A stretch of DNA of 64,000 nucleotides from DASXHD01 sp036488725 (GTDB taxonomy: Bacteria > Myxococcota_A > Polyangia > Polyangiales > Polyangiaceae). The notes below the pieces were generated by a model. It was not told the DNA's origin. It saw only the letters and a list, made by a program, of their open reading frames with translations, and ran no database searches. Position numbers and translations under genes: made by a program. The DNA lies in the NCBI GenBank assembly GCA_036488725.1, contig DASXHD010000085.1:1-64000 (forward strand), read 5' to 3'. Of this stretch, positions 44,377 to 52,133 are shown in pieces (the first letter of the stretch is position 1; each line of letters starts with the position of its first letter).

Positions 44377-45455
44377 CAGCTCCCGCTCCCTTCATTGTCG
44401 TTGTCGGACGCGGGCGAAGCCGGCGGCGTTTCGATTTTCGGTGCCGGCGCCATCGGACGCGGCGGCTTGGGATCGATGTCCGGCATCGACGGTTGCGGCG
44501 GCGGGATCTCGGCGGCCGGACCGCGCGAAGGCGGCGGCGGCATCTCCGAGTCCGAGTCGCCGCGAGCGCCCTGCAGCATCACGCGATAGGACCCGGTGCC
44601 GCTCGACGCGGGCGCGATGCTCACGCGCTGCGAGCTCGGGCCGCCGCGTTTGCCCTTCTTCTGCGCGCGCGCTTTTCCGAAAAGTCCGAGCAGCGCCTGC
44701 CGGAGCGACGCGCCGTCGAGGTTCGAGATGATGTTGCCGTTGAAGCAAAAGCTGATCGTGCCGCGCTCTTCGGAAACGACGACGACGACCGCGTCGGTCT
44801 CCTCGGTGATGCCGAGCGCGGCGCGGTGACGCGAGCCGAGCGACTTGTCGAGACCCTTGGCCTCCGGCATCGGAAAAAACACGCCGGCTTTGGCGATGCG
44901 CAAGTTGCGAACGACGACCGAGCCGTCGTGCAGCTTGTTCACGCCCTCGGGCACGAAGAGCGACACGAGCAAGTCGCGCTGCACCGCCGAGTCGATGATC
45001 GTCCCCTGCCCGACCACGAACTCGTCGAGGTTCGCGTCTTGCTCGAAGCAAATCAGCGCGCCCATGCGGTGGCGCGCGAGCTCGGTCGCCGCGGCGACCA
45101 CTTCGTCGACCACTTTCGTTTCTTGCTGACCCGAGAGCCGCGCGAAGAAGGTTCCGGCGCCGACGCGCATGAGCCCGCGTCGAATGTCGTTCTGAAACAC
45201 GACGACGACGATCAAGATGATCGACGAGAGAAGCGTCGAGAGGAGGTTGTAGAGCGTGACGAACCCGGCGTACTTTGCGCCGACGTAAATCAAAAAGATG
45301 ATCCCGAGCCCGGTCCCCATCTGCATCGCGCGCGTGCCGCGCAAGACGAGGAGCGCGCGATAAACGATGTACGCGACGACGATGATGTCGATGACGTCGA
45401 TCGCAATGTCGCTCCACGGACGCGGCTTGAAGAGGTGGAGCAGACCTTCAAGCAT
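44376..45455 (-). CDS. cdaA: membrane diadenylate cyclase CdaA (cyclic di-AMP synthase)
   Basis: 359 residues. Three N-terminal membrane segments (about 19-95) precede the DisA_N catalytic domain (about 100-250). The substrate motifs are HDGSVVVRNLRI (DGS where most cyclases have DGA) and GSRHRAALGITEETDA (RHR motif), both needed to condense two ATP into c-di-AMP. A Pro-rich cytosolic tail (about 275-359) is unusual for the family. It overlaps folP by 8 bp and cdaR by 3 bp, so all three are one operon. glmM and ftsH, common neighbours elsewhere, are not here. Confidence 0.93.
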   Translation of the reverse strand: MLEGLLHLFKPRPWSDIAIDVIDIIVVAYIVYRALLVLRGTRAMQMGTGLGIIFLIYVGAKYAGFVTLYNLLSTLLSSIILIVVVVFQNDIRRGLMRVGAGTFFARLSGQQETKVVDEVVAAATELARHRMGALICFEQDANLDEFVVGQGTIIDSAVQRDLLVSLFVPEGVNKLHDGSVVVRNLRIAKAGVFFPMPEAKGLDKSLGSRHRAALGITEETDAVVVVVSEERGTISFCFNGNIISNLDGASLRQALLGLFGKARAQKKGKRGGPSSQRVSIAPASSGTGSYRVMLQGARGDSDSEMPPPPSRGPAAEIPPPQPSMPDIDPKPPRPMAPAPKIETPPASPASDNDNEGSGS

Positions 45456-46374
45456 GATCGTCCGCCGTGTCGGCTAGCGAGCGCTCGGTGTCGACGGGCG
45501 CCGGCGTCAGGCCGCGAAATGTGTCGAGCGCTTGGCGCGTCGCCCGCACGTCGTGGACGCGGAGCATCCTCGCGCCGGCGCCCGCGGCAAAGAGCGCGGC
45601 AGCGATCGACGCGCCGAGACGCTCCTTCGGCTCGGCCGTCTCGTCCCAGCTCTTCAAAAATGACTTGCGGCTCGCACCGACAAGCACCGGCGAAGGCGAC
45701 GCGGTCACCATCTCGCCGAGACGTCGCAAGAGCTCGGCGCTCTGCCGCGCGTTCTTCGCGAAGCCGAGTCCCGGGTCCATCACGATGCCGTCCGAAGGCA
45801 CGCCCGCCTCGCGCGCGCGCCCGGCCGCTTCGCTCCACTCGCCGAGCACGTCGATGACGACGTCGCCGTACGCGTCGTCCGGATAGTTGGAAAATCCAAC
45901 CATCTCTTCTTGCGTGCCGCGCGCGTGCATCAAAAAATACGCCGCGCCGTGACGCGCGACGACGCGCAAGAGCTCCGGGCTCCGCGCGCACGAGACGTCG
46001 TTGACCGCGCACGCCCCCGCTTCGAGACACGCGTCGGCGACCTCGGCGTTGGTCGTGTCGATCGACGTCGGCACGCGACGCGCCGCATGACGCACGACCT
46101 CGAGCACGCGCGCGAGCTGTTCTTGCGCCGGAATCGCCGCGGCGCCCGGACGCGTCGACTCGCCGCCGACGTCGATCATGTCGGCGCCTTCGTCCACCAA
46201 TCGATCCACGTGGGCGCACGCATCGCGAAGCGAAAGATGTTCGGCGCCGTCGGAGAACGAATCGGGCGTCACGTTGCACACGCCTAGCAAGAGCACACCG
46301 CGATCTTCCGCGGCCCGCCCTAGCGCGTGCAAGAAAACGTCCAACTTCGTCGTCACCACAGTTTGGCCTAGCAA
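45448..46374 (-). CDS. folP: dihydropteroate synthase
   Basis: 308 residues, shorter if a downstream GTG start is used. It joins p-aminobenzoate to dihydropterin pyrophosphate in folate synthesis (the sulfonamide target). Motifs: GVCNVTPDSFSDG (about 31-43), DVGGESTRPG, SIDTTNAEVADACLEAGA, VNDVSCA, DPGLGFAKN, VGASRKSFL and LRVHDV. The annotated TTG 46374 gives an N-terminus MLGQTVVTTK; GTGs at about 46357-46359 would also fit. The start lies only 32 bp from the divergent acyl-CoA dehydrogenase. First gene of folP-cdaA-cdaR. Confidence 0.95.
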   Translation of the reverse strand: MLGQTVVTTKLDVFLHALGRAAEDRGVLLLGVCNVTPDSFSDGAEHLSLRDACAHVDRLVDEGADMIDVGGESTRPGAAAIPAQEQLARVLEVVRHAARRVPTSIDTTNAEVADACLEAGACAVNDVSCARSPELLRVVARHGAAYFLMHARGTQEEMVGFSNYPDDAYGDVVIDVLGEWSEAAGRAREAGVPSDGIVMDPGLGFAKNARQSAELLRRLGEMVTASPSPVLVGASRKSFLKSWDETAEPKERLGASIAAALFAAGAGARMLRVHDVRATRQALDTFRGLTPAPVDTERSLADTADDHA

Positions 46375-46406
46375 TAGCGTGCCGACTCGGCAAAAGTTAT
46401 TTCGGC

Positions 46407-48122
46407 ATGGCCTCGTCCGAATCGTTCATGAAGTCGGCGTTCCTCGGCGACATCGCCGACGGGCTGCTTTTTCCGTACCCCGAAATGAGCGGAACCGAGG
46501 TGGATCAGCTCCATCTCGTCCTCGGCAGCGTACGGAAGTTCTTCGCCCAGAACGTCGACTCCAAAACCATCGATAGGGACCACGTCATTCCCGAAAAAGT
46601 CCTCGCGGGCATCAAAGAGCTCGGGTTGTGCGGGCTTTTGGTCCCGCAGGAGCGCGGCGGCATCGGGCTCTCGGCGTCGGCGTACGCGCGCGTGATGGAG
46701 GAAATCGGCGGCCTCGACGGCTCGCTCGCGGTGACGCTCGGGGCGCATCAGTCGATCGGCTACAAAGGCCTGCTCCTCTTCGGGACCGACGCGCAAAAAG
46801 AAAAATACCTCCCGCGCCTCGCCTCGGGCGAGATGATGGCCGCGTTCGCGCTGACCGAGCCGAGCGCCGGGAGCGACGCCGCCGCGATTCGCACGCACGC
46901 CGAGCTCCAGCCGGACGGCGCTTACAAGCTGAGCGGCTCGAAAATCTGGATCACCAACGGCGGCTTCGCCGATTTGTTCACCGTCTTCGCGCGCACCTCG
47001 CCGCGCGACGAGGGCGTGAAGCCGAAAATCACGGCGTTCCTCGTCGAGCGCGCATGGGGCGTGAAGACCGGCCCGAGCGAAAAAAAGCTCGGCATCCGCG
47101 GGAGCTCGACGACCGAGGTCTTCTTCGAAGACGTGATCGTCCCCGCCGAAAACGTTCTCGGCGAGCCCGGCCGCGGCTTCAAAGTCGCGATGGAAGTCTT
47201 GAACAGCGGGCGCCTCGGGCTCGCGAGCGGCTGCGTCGGTCTCTGCAAGCACCTCATCAAGATGTCCACCGAGCGCGTCCAAGAGCGACGCGCGTTCGGC
47301 CGCATCATCGGCGAGTTCGGCATCGTCAAAGACAAGATCGCGCACATGCTCGCCGAGACCTACGCGCTCGAGAGCATGGTCTACGCGACGACGGCGATGG
47401 TCGACCGCGGCCAAGATTTTTCGGTCGAGAGCGCGATTTGCAAAGTCTACGGCTCCGAGACGCTCTGGCGGGTCGTCAACGAGACGCTGCAGATCGCCGC
47501 CGGCGTCGGTTACATGGAGGACTACCCGTACGAGCGGCACCTCCGCGACGCGCGCATCAACCTCATCTTCGAAGGCACGAACGAGATTCTGCGCTGCTTC
47601 ATCGCGCTCTCGGGGATGGCGGGGCCCGGCGAGGCGCTCGTCGAGGTCGCCAAAGCGATGCGCGAGCCGATCAAAGGCTTCGGCGTGCTCGGCGACTTCG
47701 CGATTCGCAAGGCGCGCACCGCGCTCGGCCGCGAGCGCCTCACGCGCGCGCACCCTGTCTTGAATCGCGAGGCCGTCGTCTTCGAGGAGTACGTGACCGA
47801 GCTCGGCAAGAACGTCGAAAAAGTCCTCCGCAAGCACGGCAAGAACATCGCCGAGATGCAGTACACGCAGCGCCGCGTCGCCGACATGGCGATCGATCTC
47901 TACGGCATCGCGGCGGTCCTCTCGCGAACGACGCGCACGCTCGACCGCCACGGCGAAGAGGGCGCCCGCCGCGAAAGCGATCTCACCGCGATGTTCGTCG
48001 CGATGGCCGAGCGCCGTCTCGCCGCCAACGTCGCCTCGTTCGAGAAGAACGACGACGAGCTCCGCAAGAGCATCGCCGACCGCGCCTATGTCGACGGCGG
48101 CTACCCGTTCGACGTGATTTGA
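46407..48122 (+). CDS. acyl-CoA dehydrogenase, VLCAD/ACAD9-like
   Basis: 571 residues, longer than the usual ~380 because of a C-terminal helical domain (about 430-571), as in VLCAD/ACAD9-type enzymes. FAD and substrate motifs: FALTEPSAGSDAAAI (about 150-164), SKIWITNGGFADLFTVFA, RRAFGRIIGEFG, and catalytic Glu E389 in IFEGTNEILR. It starts beta-oxidation of long-chain acyl-CoA, cytosolic or membrane-associated. No electron-transfer flavoprotein gene is adjacent. The ATG is 9 nt after a TATTTC and has no Shine-Dalgarno. Confidence 0.94.
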   Translation: MASSESFMKSAFLGDIADGLLFPYPEMSGTEVDQLHLVLGSVRKFFAQNVDSKTIDRDHVIPEKVLAGIKELGLCGLLVPQERGGIGLSASAYARVMEEIGGLDGSLAVTLGAHQSIGYKGLLLFGTDAQKEKYLPRLASGEMMAAFALTEPSAGSDAAAIRTHAELQPDGAYKLSGSKIWITNGGFADLFTVFARTSPRDEGVKPKITAFLVERAWGVKTGPSEKKLGIRGSSTTEVFFEDVIVPAENVLGEPGRGFKVAMEVLNSGRLGLASGCVGLCKHLIKMSTERVQERRAFGRIIGEFGIVKDKIAHMLAETYALESMVYATTAMVDRGQDFSVESAICKVYGSETLWRVVNETLQIAAGVGYMEDYPYERHLRDARINLIFEGTNEILRCFIALSGMAGPGEALVEVAKAMREPIKGFGVLGDFAIRKARTALGRERLTRAHPVLNREAVVFEEYVTELGKNVEKVLRKHGKNIAEMQYTQRRVADMAIDLYGIAAVLSRTTRTLDRHGEEGARRESDLTAMFVAMAERRLAANVASFEKNDDELRKSIADRAYVDGGYPFDVI

Positions 48123-48163
48123 TTTGCGACCGATCGGGTCTGCGGGCCTGATGATTTGGATTT

Positions 48164-48400
48164 GGGCAACCTCGGGCTAAAGCCCGAGGCATGCGGCGAG
48201 ATCAGCGCGGCTTCGCGGCGATCTGCGAGCGCCTTGGAGAAAGAGGCGGTAAGCCGTCCTTCGGACGGCTCAGAATCGCGCGTGTCCGTTTCCGAGCCCG
48301 CCGCAGGCGGGCTTACCGCCACTTCCGCGAAGCGCCGGTGGCTCGCCCCGAAGCGCCGTTGATCTCTTCGCATGCCTCGGGCTTCAGCCCGAGGTTGCCC
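48164..48400. repeat. 237-bp compound inverted repeat (REP/MITE-like)
   Basis: The outer ~58 nt (48164-48221 against 48343-48400) pair with about 51 matches. Pairing resumes inward through ggcggtaag/cttaccgcc to a centre near 48282, so the whole element is one imperfect palindrome. Each half carries two small hairpins: cctcgggct-aa-agcccgagg (48170-48189; partner 48375-48394, with tc in the loop) and the pair agccgtccttcggacggct (48252-48270) / agcccgccgcaggcgggct (48295-48313). It has no coding potential I trust and sits between a forward and a reverse gene. It explains most of the 311-bp gap 48123-48433; the rest shows nothing. Confidence 0.8.
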
Positions 48401-48433
48401 AGAACTGCTTCGGCGGCCCGGTCGACTGTCGCG

Positions 48434-50059
48434 TTACCGGCGGCTGCGGCGACGGCGCGAAAGGACGAGCAGCGGCAGCAAGAACCCGACGCCCCACGTG
48501 GCCGCCGAGGACGGCGACGATGCGTGTATACTGCAACCAGCGCCCCCGCCCGTGTCGCCGTTGCCGGTCGGGCCGCCGTCGTCGCCCGTCGCGCCGCCGT
48601 CGCTGCCGGGGCCTGACGGCGGACCGTCGGGCGCCACGTCGAGCACCCAGATCGCCGAGCCGCTGCCTTGCATCAAGAACGGCTTCGCCGGCAAATCGGG
48701 ACCGTGCGCGTAGCCGTAGACTTTCGCGGCGGGCGTCTTCACGACGTCGGCGAACGAGCGATGCCACGCGCCGAGCGACGCTTCGCTCACGACGTGGCGG
48801 CGGACCTCGCCGTCGATCAGCCAGACTTCGGGCGTGCCGTCGTCGGCTTGCACGAGCTCGGGTTTTTCGCTCCAGTCGGCGCTCTGCGGGAAATCGCTGA
48901 CGACCGCGTCGGGCTCGGGCGCGACGTCGGTGAGCGACGAGAATTTCCACGCGGTCATCGACGCCGGGTCGACGACGTGGCGCTTCACGCCGGTGAGCTT
49001 GGTGAGCGGCGGCGCCGCGTTCGCGCACGTGAACGACTTGGGACTGCCGGTCAAAAGCGTGTTCGTGCCGCCTTGCGTGTCGATGCCGTACGCGTAAGTC
49101 GCGTGCGCTTTGCCGTCGTGCAAACCGACGGGCACGTCGATCGAGAAGCCGTGATTGCAGGAGCCGATCGCCGTGCAAAGATCTTGGCGCTTGTCGCCCG
49201 CGGCGATGCGCATCGAGTCGATGCCTTTGGTGCCCGCCTTGCCATCGAAATACAAATCGACCGAGAGCGCAGTGGACGGCGCATCTTGATCTTGCGCCCA
49301 GCCGGCGAGCGCGATGCAGCCGGCGCTGTCGAGGTAACCGCGCGGCGGCGTGTTCGCGGGCTTCGCGTGCCACTGGCCGTAGTCGGTCGCGACGGCTTGG
49401 TCCTCGTCGCAGCAGTCGCCGTCCCCCGCGGCGGTGATGCCGTTCTGAACTTGGCGAAGCTGCGCGCGTGAATCCCATTGTCCCCCAGACCACGCGTAGG
49501 TCTGCCAGCCCCATTTGATTTTGCCGGCGTTGAAGAGCCGCATGATGACGTAGTAGCCGCCGTACGCGCCGGTTCGCGCGACGCCGATGACCGACGCGAC
49601 GCCGTCGAAGTACGCGTTGATCGGCGTTTGGTCGCCGGGCGTCGCGTCGAAGTCGACGCTGAAATAAATCGGGCGCCCGGCCGGAATACCGTCGGCGTTC
49701 GCTTGCGACTCGGCGGCCTTCGCGTCGGAGACACCTTGGTTGTATCCGTCGAGCGCCGCGGTCGAGGAGTTCTCCCAGTTGGCGATGACGTCGACGCCCG
49801 CGTTCCAAAGTGTGGTCGCTTCGCTCTTCGTGAGGTTCTTGCCGCTCGTGTCGTAGCTCAGGTACCGCGCCGCGAACGTGTACCCCTGCGACTTGAGGCC
49901 GCTCGGCGACGGACGCGCCCACGAGTAGTCGACTCCGGTCGCGATGACGAGCGCGTCGTCGGAGGTGCCGACGTCCTCGCCGGAGCCGGAGCTCGGACCG
50001 CAAGCCGCGAGCGCGACGATCGACCCGACGAGAAGGACCTTGGCGATGCGAAGGAACAT
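48434..50059 (-). CDS. secreted DUF1906/glycoside-hydrolase-like protein with MYXO-CTERM-type tail
   Basis: 541 residues from ATG 50059. N-terminal signal with lipobox-like IVALAACGP. Residues about 35-220 match the Rv2525c-like (DUF1906) TIM-barrel module: GVDYSWARPSPSGLKSQGYT, FAARYLSYDT, VDVIANWENSST, GRPIYFSVDFD, RTGAYGGYYVIMRL, WQTYAWSGGQW. A Cys-containing middle domain and a WLIDGEVRRHVV repeat region follow. A Gly/Asp-rich linker leads to GAGCSIHASS, a hydrophobic helix and a terminal RRRRSRR, the layout of the MYXO-CTERM sorting signal. It may act on peptidoglycan or glycans; activity is not proven. Confidence 0.82.
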   Translation of the reverse strand: MFLRIAKVLLVGSIVALAACGPSSGSGEDVGTSDDALVIATGVDYSWARPSPSGLKSQGYTFAARYLSYDTSGKNLTKSEATTLWNAGVDVIANWENSSTAALDGYNQGVSDAKAAESQANADGIPAGRPIYFSVDFDATPGDQTPINAYFDGVASVIGVARTGAYGGYYVIMRLFNAGKIKWGWQTYAWSGGQWDSRAQLRQVQNGITAAGDGDCCDEDQAVATDYGQWHAKPANTPPRGYLDSAGCIALAGWAQDQDAPSTALSVDLYFDGKAGTKGIDSMRIAAGDKRQDLCTAIGSCNHGFSIDVPVGLHDGKAHATYAYGIDTQGGTNTLLTGSPKSFTCANAAPPLTKLTGVKRHVVDPASMTAWKFSSLTDVAPEPDAVVSDFPQSADWSEKPELVQADDGTPEVWLIDGEVRRHVVSEASLGAWHRSFADVVKTPAAKVYGYAHGPDLPAKPFLMQGSGSAIWVLDVAPDGPPSGPGSDGGATGDDGGPTGNGDTGGGAGCSIHASSPSSAATWGVGFLLPLLVLSRRRRSRR

Positions 50060-50167
50060 GTGGGTCGCGCCTTTGCAGCCCACGTGCCACACGCGGAGGC
50101 TCATTTTCATGGGCTTTTGCGTGAGCAGACGTCGATCCACGTCGCCGCCCTCCGCGAGGGCTCGCGG

Positions 50168-50173
50168 TAGGAT
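50168..50173 (+). promoter_or_regulatory. leaderless-type -10 hexamer for ybaK
   Basis: TAGGAT in context gcggTAGGAT, 12 nt upstream of the GTG. Confidence 0.45.
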
Positions 50174-50179
50174 GCGCGC

Positions 50180-50668
50180 GTGAAGACGAACGCCGCCCGC
50201 ATCCTCGAAAAGCTCGGCATCGCTTTTCGGCTCGTCGAGTACGAAGTGGACGAGGAGGATCTGCGCGCCGAGACGGTCGCCGCGAAAGTCGGTTTGCCCG
50301 CGGAGCAAGTCTTCAAGACGCTCGTCGTGCGCGGCGATCGCCATGGCGTTTGCCTCGCGGTGATTCCGGGCGACGCCGAGCTCGATCGCAAAGCGCTCGC
50401 GAAGGTCACCGGCGATCGCGACGTCGACACCGTGCCGCTCAAAGAGGTGCAGCCGCTGACCGGTTACATCCGCGGCGGCGTCACGGCGCTCGGCGGAAAA
50501 AAAGATTATCCGGTCGTGCTCGACGAGACCGCGATCCTCTTCGACGTGATCTCGGTCTCGGCCGGCGTGCGCGGAACGCAGATCTTCGTCGCGCCCGGCG
50601 ACTACGAGCGCGCGACGCACGCGAAGGTCGCCGCGATTTCGCGACCGAAGGCAAATCGTGCAACTTGA
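50180..50668 (+). CDS. ybaK: Cys-tRNA(Pro) deacylase YbaK
   Basis: 162 residues from GTG. The YbaK fold is clear: KTNAARILEKLGIAFRLVEY at the start, QVFKTLVVRGDRHGVCLAVIPGDAELDRKALAK with the catalytic Lys (FKTLV), GYIRGGVTALGGKK and FDVISVSAGVRGTQIFVAPGDY near the end. It hydrolyses mischarged Cys-tRNA(Pro) and so supports translation fidelity. Length (about 150-165) is normal. The next small ORF overlaps its last 11 bp. Confidence 0.93.
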   Translation: MKTNAARILEKLGIAFRLVEYEVDEEDLRAETVAAKVGLPAEQVFKTLVVRGDRHGVCLAVIPGDAELDRKALAKVTGDRDVDTVPLKEVQPLTGYIRGGVTALGGKKDYPVVLDETAILFDVISVSAGVRGTQIFVAPGDYERATHAKVAAISRPKANRAT

Positions 50669-50891
50669 CAGCCTCCAGATGACGCGACTCTCTTCCTGCG
50701 GCGGCGACGACGGACCGGAAACCGACGCCGGCTCCGACGCGAGGGTCGACGCATCCGACGCCGATGCCCACGCGGATGCGGATGCGGGCGAAGACGCGAG
50801 CTCGTGCGACGCGGGAACCGTCTCGTGCTTCATCGACCCTTGCCAAACGAAAAAGATCGCCTGCGTCGCGGGACAGTGCATCGTCGAGTAG
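50658..50891 (+). CDS. small Cys-containing lipoprotein-like ORF with degraded signal
   Basis: 77 residues. The composition (GGDDGPETDAGSDARVDASD...) is the linker of lipoproteins in this genome, and the tail CDAGTVSCFIDPCQTKKIACVAGQC looks like a real Cys-knot mini-domain. But the part before the would-be lipobox Cys (LSSCGG) has no hydrophobic core, so the signal peptide appears lost or shortened. It may be a pseudogene or have a frameshifted start. Start codon uncertain (GTG 50658 or ATG 50679). Confidence 0.4.
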   Translation: MQLDSLQMTRLSSCGGDDGPETDAGSDARVDASDADAHADADAGEDASSCDAGTVSCFIDPCQTKKIACVAGQCIVE

Positions 50892-50904
50892 TGTCCACGG
50901 CACA

Positions 50905-52113
50905 TTGGACGAGAAGCGCTCACCGCTCGCACTCGCGCTGGCGATCACGCCGGGGACGCTGCTCGCGGGCATGGCGGGCGGGATTGCATTTCCGATCCTG
51001 CCGATCGTCGGCGTGCGCGTCGGCCTCTCGATTCCGTTCATCGGCGTGATCCTCGCGGCCAACCGGGCCGTGCGCGTCGTGTTCGGGCCGCTCGTCGGCT
51101 CGCTCGCGGATCGATTCGGCGGGCGCCGCACGCTCCTCGCCGGGCTCGTCATCAACATCGTCGTGATGGCGCTCTACGCGATCGGCATCGTCGTCCGGCA
51201 CGTCGGCATATTTTTTCTCGGCGGTCGCGTGCTCCACGGATTCGGATCGGCGAGCGTCTTCATCGCCGCGCAGACGCTCGCGCTCCAAGCCGGGGGCGCA
51301 TCGCAAGGCGGGAAAACAGCCGGATCCGTGCGCGCGGCGATGGTCCTCGGCGTTCCGGTCGGCCTGGTCGTCGGCGGCATCCTCTCCGACTTCGTCGGCG
51401 AGGTCGCGACCTTTTCGATCGCGTCGGGCGCGGTCGTCGTGGCGCTCGCCGGCGCGTTCTTCACGGTCCCCGATTTGCGCGGCGAGACGCCTTTCAAAAA
51501 ACGACCGCCGATGCTCGGGCTCATCCGCGAGCTCCGCGACCGGCGCCTGCTCGCCGTCGGCGCGCTCAACTTCGCGCTCAATTTCGCGGCGAGCGGCCTG
51601 GTGCTGACGACGCTCGCGCTCCTCGTGCACGACCGGAGCATCTCGATCTTGGGTCGCGACGAGCAAGGCACCGCGGGCCTCGCGATGGGCTGGATGACGA
51701 TCGTCGACGCCGCCTCGACGCCGCTCGCCGGCCGCCTCGGCGATCGCTTTCGCGCGCACGCGCGCGTCGCGATGGGCGCGATGATGCTGCTCGTCCTCGG
51801 CCTCGCGACCATCGGCCTCACGACACATCGCGGCGGGCTCCTCTTCGGCCTCGCCCTCATCGGGCTCGGCGCGTCCGGCCTCGGGCCGTCGCTCCTCGTC
51901 ATCATGGGGGCCATCGTCCCGCCCGAGCGCCAGGGCGCGAGCGTCGGCGCGCTCGGCGTCACCGGCGACCTCGGCGGTATGCTCGGGCCGATCGTCGGGA
52001 CCGCGATTTTCTGCGGGGGCCGGGTGTATCTCGTTGCGGCTGTGCTGCTCGCGATGTTCGTGCCCGTCGCCGCGTGGCTGTCGAAGGTCGAGCGCCGGCG
52101 CGTCGCGTCGTGA
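50905..52113 (+). CDS. MFS permease (12-TM)
   Basis: 402 residues from TTG 50905, the first in-frame start giving a normal membrane N-terminus (DEKRSPLALALAITPG). About 12 hydrophobic segments. The MFS loop-2 signature GSLADRFGGRRTLLAG sits between TM2 and TM3 (about 63-78), with a related GRLGDRFRAHARVAMG in the second half. The substrate cannot be read; the family exports drugs or metabolites by H+ antiport. It lies 13 bp after the small ORF and 20 bp before the kinase gene. Confidence 0.87.
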   Translation: MDEKRSPLALALAITPGTLLAGMAGGIAFPILPIVGVRVGLSIPFIGVILAANRAVRVVFGPLVGSLADRFGGRRTLLAGLVINIVVMALYAIGIVVRHVGIFFLGGRVLHGFGSASVFIAAQTLALQAGGASQGGKTAGSVRAAMVLGVPVGLVVGGILSDFVGEVATFSIASGAVVVALAGAFFTVPDLRGETPFKKRPPMLGLIRELRDRRLLAVGALNFALNFAASGLVLTTLALLVHDRSISILGRDEQGTAGLAMGWMTIVDAASTPLAGRLGDRFRAHARVAMGAMMLLVLGLATIGLTTHRGGLLFGLALIGLGASGLGPSLLVIMGAIVPPERQGASVGALGVTGDLGGMLGPIVGTAIFCGGRVYLVAAVLLAMFVPVAAWLSKVERRRVAS

Positions 52114-52133
52114 GATAATCGCGGATCGCTCCC

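Noticed and set aside
50660..50700. ttgaca at 50664 as a -35 box
   Set aside because: No -10 element at 16-18 bp spacing; it lies inside the end of ybaK.
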